From assembly GCF_009827305.1 (NCBI RefSeq), contig NZ_WTYJ01000001.1, positions 930,001 to 994,000 on the forward strand: 64,000 nucleotides of DNA, read 5' to 3'. This document shows, piece by piece, positions 56,809-64,000 of the stretch (positions are counted from its first letter, which is position 1; every line of letters begins with the position of its first letter). This stretch comes from Croceibacterium xixiisoli. GTDB lineage: Bacteria; Pseudomonadota; Alphaproteobacteria; Sphingomonadales; Sphingomonadaceae. A program made the translations under genes and the position numbers. The notes under the pieces were generated by a model. It was not told the DNA's origin. It ran no database searches and was given only the letters and a program-made list of their open reading frames with translations.

Positions 56809-59514
56809 ATGAGCGACAACGAAGAGACACCGACGCGCGACCGTAAGCCCCTGGGGCTGAAGCGCTCGGTCGACGCCGGGGAGGTCAAGCAGACCTTCAG
56901 CCACGGCCGCACCAACAAGGTGGCGGTCGAGGTAAAGCGTCGTCGCAAGCTGACCCGTCCGGGCGGATCGCCCGTGGAAGAAAGCGCGGCACCGGTTGCT
57001 GCGCCCGAAGTGGTCGCGCCTGCGCCTGCCCCCACGCCGGCTCCGGCCCCGGTCGTACGCCGCCCGGCGCCGAGCATTCCGGCCAATGAAACGCCGCAGG
57101 AACGCGTCGCGCGCATGCAGCGTGAAGCCGAGGAAGAACGCCTGCTGCGTGCCGAAGAAGCGCGTCGCCGTGAACAGGATGAACGGCTCCAGGCGATAGA
57201 AGAAGAAAAGCGCCGCGCGGAAGAAAACCGCCGTGCGGAAGAAGAGGCGAAGGCCAGTGCGGAAACGCCGGCTGAGCCCGAAGCCCCGGCCGCGCCAGTG
57301 GTGACGGAAGCGGTGGAAACGCCCGCTGCCGATCCTGCGCCTGCAGCAGAACCCGCCACGCCGGTGGCCGCTGCAGAGGTGGTCGAAGCGCCGCAGGAAC
57401 CCGTGGTCGAACAGGTGGTGACGCCTGCGCCGCGCCGGTTTACCCCGGTTGCCCGCCCCGAGCCGAAGCGGCCCGCACCTGAAAAGGTGGAAAAGACCGA
57501 AAACAAGGCTGAGGCGACTGCCGATAAGGCCGACAAATCGGACAAGGCCGACAAGAAGCGCGACGATCGCAAGGTTGCCGCACCGCCGGCCAATCGCGGC
57601 ACGCCCGATCGCGGGGCGGATCGCCGTCGCGGCGGCAAGCTGACCGTCAATCGTGCGCTGAACGAAGACGAAGGCGCGCGTGCGCGTTCGCTCGCTGCCT
57701 TGAAGCGTGCGCGGGAAAAGGAACGCCGTTCGCAGGGTGGCCAGACGCGCCAGCGTGAAAAGCAGGTGCGTGACGTTGTCGTGCCCGAAGCGATCACCGT
57801 GCAGGAACTCGCCAACCGGATGGCCGAAAAGGGCGCCGATCTGGTCAAGGCGCTGTTCAACATGGGCATGATGGTCACCGTCAACCAGTCGATCGACGCT
57901 GATACGGCGGAACTGCTGGTCGAAGAATTCGGCCACAATCTGCAGCGTGTGAGCGAAAGCGACGTCGACATCGACGCGAGCGTGGATGTCGATCCGGAAG
58001 AAACGCTGCAGTCGCGCCCGCCCGTGGTTACCATCATGGGCCATGTCGACCACGGCAAAACCAGCCTGCTCGATGCGCTGCGTGGTACCGATGTGGTGAA
58101 GGGTGAAGCCGGCGGCATTACCCAGCATATCGGCGCCTATCAGATCACGACGAAGGACAAGCAGAAGCTGACCTTCCTCGATACGCCGGGCCACGCTGCC
58201 TTTACCCAGATGCGTGCGCGCGGTGCCAATGTCACCGATATCGTGGTGCTGGTGGTGGCCGCCGATGACGGCATCATGCCGCAGACGATCGAGGCTATTC
58301 ATCACACCAAGGCCGCTGGCGTGCCGATGATCGTGGCGATTACCAAGTCGGACAAGCCGGAAGCCAACCCGCAGAAGATCCGTGAACGTCTGCTCGAACA
58401 CGAAGTGATCGTGGAAGACATGAGCGGTGACGTGCAGGACGTTGAAGTTTCGGCCAAGACCGGTGCCGGTCTGGACGAACTGATCGAGAAGATCCTGCTG
58501 CAGGCGGAACTGATGGATCTGAAGGCGCGCTATGATCGCGATGCCGAAGCCACGGTGATCGAAGCCAAGCTCGACAAGGGTCGTGGCCCGGTTGCCACGG
58601 TTCTGGTGACGCGCGGCACGCTGAAGCGCGGCGACACCTTTGTTGTCGGCACGGAAAGCGGCCGCGTGCGCGCGCTGGTGGACGACAAGGGCAAGCAGGT
58701 GAAGGACGCTGGTCCGTCGGTACCGGTCGAAGTGCTGGGCCTGGGCGGCGTGCCGCAGGCCGGCGACGTGCTGACCGTGGTCGAGAACGAACAGCGGGCC
58801 CGCGAGGTGGCGGAATATCGCCAGCAGCAGGCAACCGCCAAGCGGACAGCGACGGTCGCGCCGAATCTGGAAGCGATGTTTGCCGGGTTGAAGAGCGATG
58901 TCATCGAATTCCCGGTTGTCGTGAAGGGTGACGTTCAGGGTTCGGTCGAAGCGATCAACAATGCGCTGAACAATCTGTCGAACGACGAGATCAAGGTCCG
59001 CATCCTGCATTCGGGTGTCGGCGCGATCACGGAAAGCGATGTGACGCTGGCATCGGCTTCGAAGGCGCCGATCATCGGCTTCAACGTCCGCCCGAACGCC
59101 AATGCGCGCACGCAGATCGAACGGACCAAGGTGGAGTTGAAGTATTTCGACGTCATCTATCACCTGACCGAGGAAATCGCGAAGGAAATGGCCGGCGAAC
59201 TGGGCCCGCTGCGGATCGAAAACGTTGTCGGTCGTGCAGAGGTCAAGCAGGTCTTCCCTGCGGGCAAGCGCGACAAGGCGGCAGGTCTGCTGGTGCTGGA
59301 AGGGGTTATCCGCAAGGGTCTCCATGCCCGGCTTACCCGCAACGATGTCATCGTTTCGGCAACGACCATTTCGTCGCTGCGGCGCTTCAAGGATGATGTG
59401 GACGAAGTCCGCACCGGTCTGGAATGCGGTGTGGTGCTGGCCGATACCAACGACATCAAGGCCGGCGATCACCTCGAAGTGTTCGAGGTCGAGGAACGCG
59501 AACGGACGCTGTAA
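56809..59514 (+). CDS. infB: Translation initiation factor IF-2
   Basis: A 901-residue GTPase. A long Ala/Glu/Pro/Arg-rich N-terminal part (1-320) includes charged coiled-coil-like stretches; an IF2_N block ([37 protein letters not shown]) precedes the G domain. G1 is GHVDHGKT, G3 DTPGHAAF, and G4 TKSD. The C-terminus with domains II-IV ends VEERERTL. It delivers initiator tRNA to the 30S subunit. Length is normal for alphaproteobacteria. Start follows GAAGGCGT. Confidence 0.97.
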   Translation: MSDNEETPTRDRKPLGLKRSVDAGEVKQTFSHGRTNKVAVEVKRRRKLTRPGGSPVEESAAPVAAPEVVAPAPAPTPAPAPVVRRPAPSIPANETPQERVARMQREAEEERLLRAEEARRREQDERLQAIEEEKRRAEENRRAEEEAKASAETPAEPEAPAAPVVTEAVETPAADPAPAAEPATPVAAAEVVEAPQEPVVEQVVTPAPRRFTPVARPEPKRPAPEKVEKTENKAEATADKADKSDKADKKRDDRKVAAPPANRGTPDRGADRRRGGKLTVNRALNEDEGARARSLAALKRAREKERRSQGGQTRQREKQVRDVVVPEAITVQELANRMAEKGADLVKALFNMGMMVTVNQSIDADTAELLVEEFGHNLQRVSESDVDIDASVDVDPEETLQSRPPVVTIMGHVDHGKTSLLDALRGTDVVKGEAGGITQHIGAYQITTKDKQKLTFLDTPGHAAFTQMRARGANVTDIVVLVVAADDGIMPQTIEAIHHTKAAGVPMIVAITKSDKPEANPQKIRERLLEHEVIVEDMSGDVQDVEVSAKTGAGLDELIEKILLQAELMDLKARYDRDAEATVIEAKLDKGRGPVATVLVTRGTLKRGDTFVVGTESGRVRALVDDKGKQVKDAGPSVPVEVLGLGGVPQAGDVLTVVENEQRAREVAEYRQQQATAKRTATVAPNLEAMFAGLKSDVIEFPVVVKGDVQGSVEAINNALNNLSNDEIKVRILHSGVGAITESDVTLASASKAPIIGFNVRPNANARTQIERTKVELKYFDVIYHLTEEIAKEMAGELGPLRIENVVGRAEVKQVFPAGKRDKAAGLLVLEGVIRKGLHARLTRNDVIVSATTISSLRRFKDDVDEVRTGLECGVVLADTNDIKAGDHLEVFEVEERERTL

Positions 59515-59544
59515 GCGTCCTTCGCAAGGAGGGGGAAAAGGCCC

Positions 59545-59922
59545 GTGTTTGGTGCACCGACGCCAATCCTGCGCAGTTTTGACGAACAGCGCACGAAAGC
59601 CTTCTACCTCGACTTCCTCGGGTTCGAGCTTGAGTTCGAACACCGGTTTGCCGATTGGGCGCCGCTCTACCTCGGTGTGAGGAAGGGCGGCTGCCGGTTG
59701 CATCTGTCCGAACATTATGGGGATTGCACGCCTGGTTCGGCCATTCGCATCCCGGTGGATGATGTATCTGCCTATGCGGAGAAGTTGCGGGCGCTGGAAT
59801 TCGGCAATTCCCGCCCGGGTGAGCCGCAGCGCACGCCCTGGGGCACGCGCGAAATCACGATTGCCGACCCGGCGAGCAACCGGCTGACATTTTACACCGA
59901 AGACGTGGAAGACGAAGACTGA
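59545..59922 (+). CDS. Glyoxalase/bleomycin-resistance (VOC) superfamily protein
   Basis: A 125-residue VOC-fold protein: [55 protein letters not shown], and [21 protein letters not shown]. It is similar in shape to the BLMT/bleomycin-binding class that lacks a metal. The GTG at 59545 has a very strong AAGGAGGGGG upstream, so initiation is efficient despite the start codon. It sits between infB and rbfA, overlapping rbfA by TGATG, which is not the textbook content of this operon. Function unknown. Confidence 0.8.
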   Translation: MFGAPTPILRSFDEQRTKAFYLDFLGFELEFEHRFADWAPLYLGVRKGGCRLHLSEHYGDCTPGSAIRIPVDDVSAYAEKLRALEFGNSRPGEPQRTPWGTREITIADPASNRLTFYTEDVEDED

Positions 59923-60323
59923 TGGCCCGCCAGACTGCCAATTCAGAAGACCAGACGGTTCGCCTGCTCAAGGTGGGTGAACGCGTGCGCCACGTCATCA
60001 GCGAGATCCTGACGCGGCAGCAGGTGCATGACGATACGCTCAATGCGACGACTGTGTCCGTTACCGAAGTGCGCATGTCGTCGGATCTGCGGCAGGCGAA
60101 AATCTTCGTAAAGCCGCTGCTGGGTGACGATGAGGAGGTGGTGCTGCAGGCGCTGCGTCGCAACACTGCCTATCTGCAGCGCGAGGTGGCCAAGCGCATT
60201 GGCCTGAAATTCGCGCCCAAGCTGAAGTTCGTCGGCGATGAAAGCTTCGACGAAGCCAGCCGGATCGACCGCCTGCTGGCCGATCCGCGCGTCTCCCGCG
60301 ATCTGGGCGAAGACGAAGAATAA
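59922..60323 (+). CDS. rbfA: Ribosome-binding factor A
   Basis: A 133-residue KH-type 30S assembly factor: [47 protein letters not shown], and [43 protein letters not shown] short acidic tail follows. It is needed for 16S maturation and cold growth. Last gene of the rightward run before an inverted insertion; truB follows only at 63714. Confidence 0.95.
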   Translation: MARQTANSEDQTVRLLKVGERVRHVISEILTRQQVHDDTLNATTVSVTEVRMSSDLRQAKIFVKPLLGDDEEVVLQALRRNTAYLQREVAKRIGLKFAPKLKFVGDESFDEASRIDRLLADPRVSRDLGEDEE

Positions 60324-60348
60324 GCCCGATCGCCCTTAGCAATCGGGC
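60324..60348. terminator. Hairpin after rbfA, between convergent genes
   Basis: GCCCGAT (60324-60330) and ATCGGGC (60342-60348) form a perfect seven-pair stem right after the rbfA stop and 12 bases before the convergent TPR gene stop. No T-run; terminator-like for both directions. Confidence 0.5.
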
Positions 60349-60360
60349 GGTCTCCGCTGG

Positions 60361-61290
60361 TTAAAATCGTGGCTTGAGCCGGACCTGCGCCATTTCCTTC
60401 GCCACCATACGGTTCACGATGGTGCCAGCGGACAGGATGCAGATCACGAAGGCCAGATAGAGGATGGCGATGATCGAGCCGACTTCGTCCGGCATCCCCA
60501 GATCCTGGCTGCCCAGGATAGCCCAGCGATGGATGACCCAGACCGCGACCGCCACGAATATGGCCCGTGTCTGCCCCAGCCGGATCATCAGGCTGTTCCA
60601 GCGCCACCACAGCCCGCCGATCAGATTGCCCTTCATCTTGGCCGATGCCAGCAGGGAGAGGGCGTTGATGTCGGTCGGCGCCTGCGCCAGGGCGGCCAGC
60701 GCCAGCTGAACCGCCTCGTCCGTATTGCCGGACATCAATTGGGCATGACCGGTCAGCACCAGCCCGGCATCATGATTGGGGTTGAGGCTCAGAATTTCCC
60801 GCCCGGCCGCTGCCACATCCGCCGTGCGCCCGTCTTCCAATGCGGAATAGCCGAATTCGGCAATCACTTCGGGGGAGGTGGGGGCAAGTTGCTGGGCGAT
60901 GCGCAGGCTGTCTTGCGACTCACGCCGGCGCCCGGTGACACGCAGGATGCCGGCGCGAACCAGATGGGCGGCGGCGCTGTCCGGGGCGAGTTCGATGGCG
61001 TGGTCTGCCGATTGCAGCGCCTGGCGCTGGCGCTGCTTGAGCATCAGCGTCTGCGAGCGTTCCAGATGGGCTGCGCTCCACATGGGAGAGAGCGCGATCG
61101 CCTGATCCGCCTCATACAGCGCGCCTTCGATCCGCCCCTGTTGCCGGAGCGCGCGGGCCAGCAGCAGATGGGGATAGGGATCGTCGGGTTCTGCGGTCAG
61201 CGCATCGCGCAGGGCATCGATGGCCGCGGCGCTGTTGCCGATGTCGAGCAGTGCCTCTGCCCGGCGCATGGCCATGTCGTAGGGGTACAT
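60361..61290 (-). CDS. TPR-repeat membrane protein (third gene of the AAA+ cluster)
   Basis: A 309-residue protein. Residues 5-210 contain about six tetratricopeptide repeats (AAAIDALRDALTAEPDDPYPHLLLARALRQQGRIEGALYEADQAIALSP shows two). Two C-terminal TMs (AIFVAVAVWVIHRWAIL and IIAILYLAFVICILSAGTIV) place the TPR face in the cytoplasm if the N-terminus is inside. The ATG at 61290 is one base after the upstream stop. It probably docks a partner, plausibly the AAA+ protein of the same operon (inference). Confidence 0.75.
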   Translation of the reverse strand: MYPYDMAMRRAEALLDIGNSAAAIDALRDALTAEPDDPYPHLLLARALRQQGRIEGALYEADQAIALSPMWSAAHLERSQTLMLKQRQRQALQSADHAIELAPDSAAAHLVRAGILRVTGRRRESQDSLRIAQQLAPTSPEVIAEFGYSALEDGRTADVAAAGREILSLNPNHDAGLVLTGHAQLMSGNTDEAVQLALAALAQAPTDINALSLLASAKMKGNLIGGLWWRWNSLMIRLGQTRAIFVAVAVWVIHRWAILGSQDLGMPDEVGSIIAILYLAFVICILSAGTIVNRMVAKEMAQVRLKPRF

Positions 61291-61291
61291 G

Positions 61292-61669
61292 TCAGCGCTG
61301 CTGCAGATATCGACGAAGCTGGGTCGTCTGTTCCTGCCAGACATAGGCGGAAGCGGCAAAGATCAATCCCACCCCGACCGCGCCGATGAAGACGTAGTCA
61401 GCCTGGCTGTGGGTCAGCCAGGCGCGGCTGACGGCCGTATCAAGACCAGCCAGCGTCAGGAAATACAGCGCCACTGGTATGATTGCGAAGGCGATTTCCC
61501 GATTGCGGTGCACGCCGTTCAGCGCGATCGCATTGACCGCGATCAGCAGCCAGCCCCAGGGAAGCAGGAACCCCGTGATCAGGAACACCAACAGCGGCGG
61601 CAGGGCAAAGCGCTGCAGCGGGCCGGGGCGGGGTTCGTCGATGATGCGATAACGCAGCGAATCGCTCAC
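61292..61669 (-). CDS. Small hypothetical membrane protein (second gene of the AAA+ cluster)
   Basis: A 125-residue protein with about three or four hydrophobic segments (LPPLLVFLITGFLLPWGWLLIAVNAIAL, AFAIIPVALYFLTLAGL, YVFIGAVGVGLIFAASAYVW), a charged N-terminal 18 residues and a Gln/Arg-rich C-terminus. I recognise no family. Its ATG overlaps the AAA+ stop (ATGA), and its stop abuts the TPR gene. It is likely a membrane part of the same complex (inference). Confidence 0.65.
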   Translation of the reverse strand: MSDSLRYRIIDEPRPGPLQRFALPPLLVFLITGFLLPWGWLLIAVNAIALNGVHRNREIAFAIIPVALYFLTLAGLDTAVSRAWLTHSQADYVFIGAVGVGLIFAASAYVWQEQTTQLRRYLQQR

Positions 61670-63030
61670 AGCCCATTGGCTTTCAGGAAGGCGGCGACAT
61701 CGTCATACTGGCCGCCATTGTTGGAATATTTGGCGTAATTGCGCGCGGTGGTCAGCCATTCCAGCGTGGTCGGGCGGACTTCCTGCAGGGCATCGAGCAG
61801 ATGGCGCTGGGCCACCGGGGCTTCGACGCCGGACGACAGCGTTTCCTCGATCGCGACATCGACTGCCGTGTTGACCAGATTTTCCAGATCCGCACCCGAA
61901 TAGCCGGCGGTCTTGGCGGCGATGGCATCGGCGTCGCAATCATCGGCCAGCGGGCGGGCCGCGAGATGAAGGCGCAGGATTTCCGCCCGTGCCGCGCGAT
62001 CGGGCGGGGGCACGAACTGGACGCGGTCGAACCGGCCTGGTCGCCTGAAAGCAGCGTCCACGCCCCAGGGCATATTGGTGGCGGCCAGGATCAGCACGCC
62101 GTCATTGTTGTTGGCGAAACCATCCATTTCCGTGAGGAAGGTGGAGACCAGGCTGACATGGCTCTGGCTGGCATGATTGCTGCGCGAACCGGCCAGCGCC
62201 TCCAGTTCATCGAAGAACAGCACGGTCGGAGTGTCACGGCGCGCATCGGCGAAGATTGCCGACAGCTTGCGCTCGGCCTCTCCGATATATTTGTCGACCA
62301 CATCGACGACCGAGACATTGACGAAGCGGGCTTCGCATTCGCCGGCGGTGGCGCGGGCGAGCAGGGTCTTGCCGCAGCCCGGCGGGCCGAACAGCAGCAC
62401 CCCGCCGCCGGCCTTGCGTCGGTATTTAGCAAACAGCGAAGGCTTGCGGAACGGGGTGACGATCCGGCGGATGATCTGTTTCTTCACATCATCCAGCCCG
62501 CCGACATCGGCAAAGCTGATCGCGCTGACCTTCTCGCTGTAAAGCGCCCGCGCGGCGGCGGCCTCTTCACGGTCGCTGCGTTCATGCCCGCGCAGGCCGC
62601 GTGCGGCATCGGCGAAACCGATGACGTTGGAGGCGGCCATCGGCGTTGCCGCCAGTGCCTGTTTCAGCCGGGCGGCGATGTCGGGATCTTCCAGCACCGG
62701 ATCGGCAGCGACGGCCGCCAGATAGGCGGCTTCGGCCTCGGCCGCGCGTTCGGCCACCAGCAGCGCGTCGACCCGCAGCGCCAGCAGGGCGTTGTCTTCG
62801 CCGCACAGGCTGATCGCATCCAGCGCATCGCCCATGTCCAGCGCGGCTTGAGCCAAGGGGCGGCGCGTATCGGTGTCGAGCCCGTCGGCGGGTGCCGCCA
62901 AGGCAGCGGCGACAATGCTGCGCCGATCGGCATCATGGCCAGCGAGGCCGAGAGCGGCGCCAAGCAGGCGCGCGTCGCCGCTGGCGGAAAACGCATTCAA
63001 CAAGGCTTCAATGGCCGGATTGGCTGTCAC
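61666..63030 (-). CDS. AAA+ ATPase, Cdc48/FtsH/spastin-like core, stand-alone
   Basis: A 454-residue cytoplasmic ATPase. Residues 1-150 are helical, repeat-like and Ala-rich (TPR-like helices such as LLALRVDALLVAERAAEAEAAYLAAVAADPVLED). The AAA+ core is complete: Walker A FGPPGCGKT, pore-loop region KYIGEAERKLSAIF, Walker B VLFFDELEAL, sensor 1 ILAATNMPW, Arg finger FRRPGRFDR and GYSGADLENLVNTA. No protease domain and no TM. The start is a GTG at 63030 (GAGGGTG upstream). It heads the AAA-membrane-TPR operon. A membrane-protein remodelling role is inference. Confidence 0.85.
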   Translation of the reverse strand: MTANPAIEALLNAFSASGDARLLGAALGLAGHDADRRSIVAAALAAPADGLDTDTRRPLAQAALDMGDALDAISLCGEDNALLALRVDALLVAERAAEAEAAYLAAVAADPVLEDPDIAARLKQALAATPMAASNVIGFADAARGLRGHERSDREEAAAARALYSEKVSAISFADVGGLDDVKKQIIRRIVTPFRKPSLFAKYRRKAGGGVLLFGPPGCGKTLLARATAGECEARFVNVSVVDVVDKYIGEAERKLSAIFADARRDTPTVLFFDELEALAGSRSNHASQSHVSLVSTFLTEMDGFANNNDGVLILAATNMPWGVDAAFRRPGRFDRVQFVPPPDRAARAEILRLHLAARPLADDCDADAIAAKTAGYSGADLENLVNTAVDVAIEETLSSGVEAPVAQRHLLDALQEVRPTTLEWLTTARNYAKYSNNGGQYDDVAAFLKANGL

Positions 63031-63114
63031 GCAGGGCACCCTCTTTGCTTGGCGCCAACATAGTGGCTGACTGGCGCCCGGCAATGTCCTGCGCGGGTGA
63101 AAATCACCGCCTAT

Positions 63115-63151
63115 TTGACACGGGTAAAAATATAAATATATACCGGGTAAA
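63115..63151 (+). promoter_or_regulatory. Strong promoter with CGGGTAAA direct repeats before the DUF2239 gene
   Basis: TTGACA (63115-63120), a 16-base spacer and TATATA (63137-63142) are near-consensus sigma-70 boxes in AT-rich DNA. CGGGTAAA occurs in the spacer (63121-63128) and again at 63144-63151, 23 bases apart, flanking the -10 box, where a repressor could bind in tandem. Confidence 0.6.
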
Positions 63152-63168
63152 TATGAAAGGAGGAGCGC

Positions 63169-63717
63169 ATGGCATTCACCGTGTTCTTCAAAAGTGAAAT
63201 CCTGGCGCGGGGTACGGCCGATCAGATCGCGGCACCCATGCGGGCGTTGCAGCCGCTGGCGCGCAGTTCGGATTTGCTGGTGTTCGACGATGAAACCGGT
63301 CGTCAGGTGGATATCGACCTGCAGCCTGATACCGAGGTGCCGCGCGGCAGGGGGCGGCCGGCGCTGGGTGTCAAGGCGCGGGAGGTGACGCTGTTGCCGC
63401 GTCATTGGGACTGGCTGAATGCCCAGCGTGGCGGCGCATCGGCAGCGCTACGCCGGCTGGTCGATGATGCGCGGGCACAGGCCAGAAGCCCGGAACAGGC
63501 GCGCGATGCGGCCTATCGCTTCCTGTCGGCCATCGCCGGCGATCTGCTCGGGTTCGAGGATGCGGTGCGCGAACTCTATGCCGGCAATCTTGTGGGGTAT
63601 GACCATTTCGCCCAGGCATGGCCGCCGGCCATTCGCGATCATGGGCGCGCTATGGGCTGGCCTGATCTGTCGGGATCGGGCACCGGGCCGGCAACTGGAA
63701 TGGAGAATTCACAATGA
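63169..63717 (+). CDS. DUF2239 family protein
   Basis: A 182-residue soluble protein. [61 protein letters not shown] and [27 protein letters not shown] fit the DUF2239 family as I recall it. The PRGRGRP segment is an AT-hook-like motif and the following region is like a ribbon-helix-helix or HTH, so DNA binding is possible (inference). AAGGAGGAG upstream is a near-perfect ribosome site. Its stop overlaps the truB ATG. Confidence 0.75.
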   Translation: MAFTVFFKSEILARGTADQIAAPMRALQPLARSSDLLVFDDETGRQVDIDLQPDTEVPRGRGRPALGVKAREVTLLPRHWDWLNAQRGGASAALRRLVDDARAQARSPEQARDAAYRFLSAIAGDLLGFEDAVRELYAGNLVGYDHFAQAWPPAIRDHGRAMGWPDLSGSGTGPATGMENSQ

Positions 63718-64000
63718 CATCGCCCCGTCCGACGGCCCAACCGCATGGCTGGCTGGTGCTGGACAAGCCGCGCGGGCTGGGATCGACCCAGGCTGTGGCC
63801 GCTGCCAAGCGCGTGTTGCGCAGCGCCGGTTATGGCAAGGTCAAGATCGGGCATGGCGGAACGCTGGACCCGCTGGCCGAAGGTGTGTTGCCGATCGCTC
63901 TGGGCGAGGCGACGAAGCTGGCCGGGCGGATGCTCGATGCCAGCAAGATCTACGCCTTCACCATCGCCTTCGGAGAAGAAACCGATACGCTCGACACCGA
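63714..64000 (+). CDS. truB: tRNA pseudouridine(55) synthase TruB (partial)
   Basis: The first 95 residues of TruB, cut by the right edge. [25 protein letters not shown] leads to [29 protein letters not shown], where the Asp of GGTLDPLA is the catalytic nucleophile. It makes pseudouridine 55 in the tRNA T-loop. Its ATG overlaps the DUF2239 stop (ATGA). Normally truB follows rbfA directly; here 3.4 kb intervenes. Confidence 0.93.
   Translation, partial: MTSPRPTAQPHGWLVLDKPRGLGSTQAVAAAKRVLRSAGYGKVKIGHGGTLDPLAEGVLPIALGEATKLAGRMLDASKIYAFTIAFGEETDTLDT

Noticed and set aside
56059-59715. A 1218-codon open frame on the minus strand opposite infB and ylxR
   Set aside because: Its translation is a His/Arg/Gln-rich shadow of high-GC codons; the plus strand encodes well-recognised YlxR and IF-2.

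Overview
The window looks like a chromosomal segment from a sphingomonad (order Sphingomonadales; Novosphingobium or a close relative is my best guess from gene content, not a proven assignment). The reasons are high GC, two large TonB-dependent receptors, homologues of the Sphingobium lignin enzymes LigM and LigE, an alphaproteobacterial F-ATPase zeta subunit, an EcfG-type stress promoter, and a rimP-nusA-ylxR-infB-rbfA operon. I see no insertion sequence, prophage, CRISPR array or rRNA. Two tRNA genes are present (Thr-UGU and Arg-UCU).

Layout. 0-7 kb: an aromatic-compound module, with an AraC regulator, AAHS-type importer and TonB receptor on the minus strand. Divergent from them are a LigM-like tetrahydrofolate-dependent O-demethylase and a GFA-fold protein; the divergent gap carries direct repeats suited to an AraC regulator. 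7-14 kb: a stress block with a hemerythrin behind an EcfG-like promoter, a large KatE catalase, a DUF4142 lipoprotein, a DUF3606 protein, Ku, a KTSC protein and a two-part GNAT, ending at tRNA-Thr. 14-28 kb: RarA, a PadR-DUF2218 pair, a glycosyltransferase, a second TonB receptor, tandem DUF805 proteins, the ybbAP/tesA neighbourhood, RecF, a sigma-54-preceded microprotein-PspC pair, and the YhhQ queuosine-precursor transporter. 28-32 kb: a two-lobed TbpB-like surface lipoprotein beside an exported unknown. 32-38 kb: a tightly overlapped trehalose operon (transglutaminase-like, otsB, GH15, otsA). 38-46 kb: N-formylglutamate amidohydrolase, a LigE-like glutathione transferase, grxD-bolA-ATPase zeta, leuD/leuC and sufE-ybaN. 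47-51.6 kb: an expanded phage-shock operon opposite pspF. 53.7-64 kb: the translation operon, interrupted before truB by an inverted AAA+/membrane/TPR trio and a DUF2239 gene.

The most unusual content is the envelope-stress system. The psp operon encodes a 51-residue membrane microprotein, PspA, PspB, PspC and then four more small membrane-anchored PspB-like proteins sharing a coiled-coil motif. Three sites in the window have the sigma-54 GG-N10-GC core in a TGGCAC context: one before the psp operon, one before the distant microprotein-PspC pair (27.1 kb), and one before a 200-base stretch with no convincing ORF but strong RNA hairpins (40.3 kb). With pspF encoded in the window, this suggests a PspF regulon with two parallel 'microprotein first' operons and possibly a small RNA. 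The second candidate for an undescribed system is the AAA+/TPR membrane cluster at 60.4-63.0 kb. All family assignments were made by reading the sequences; no database search was run.
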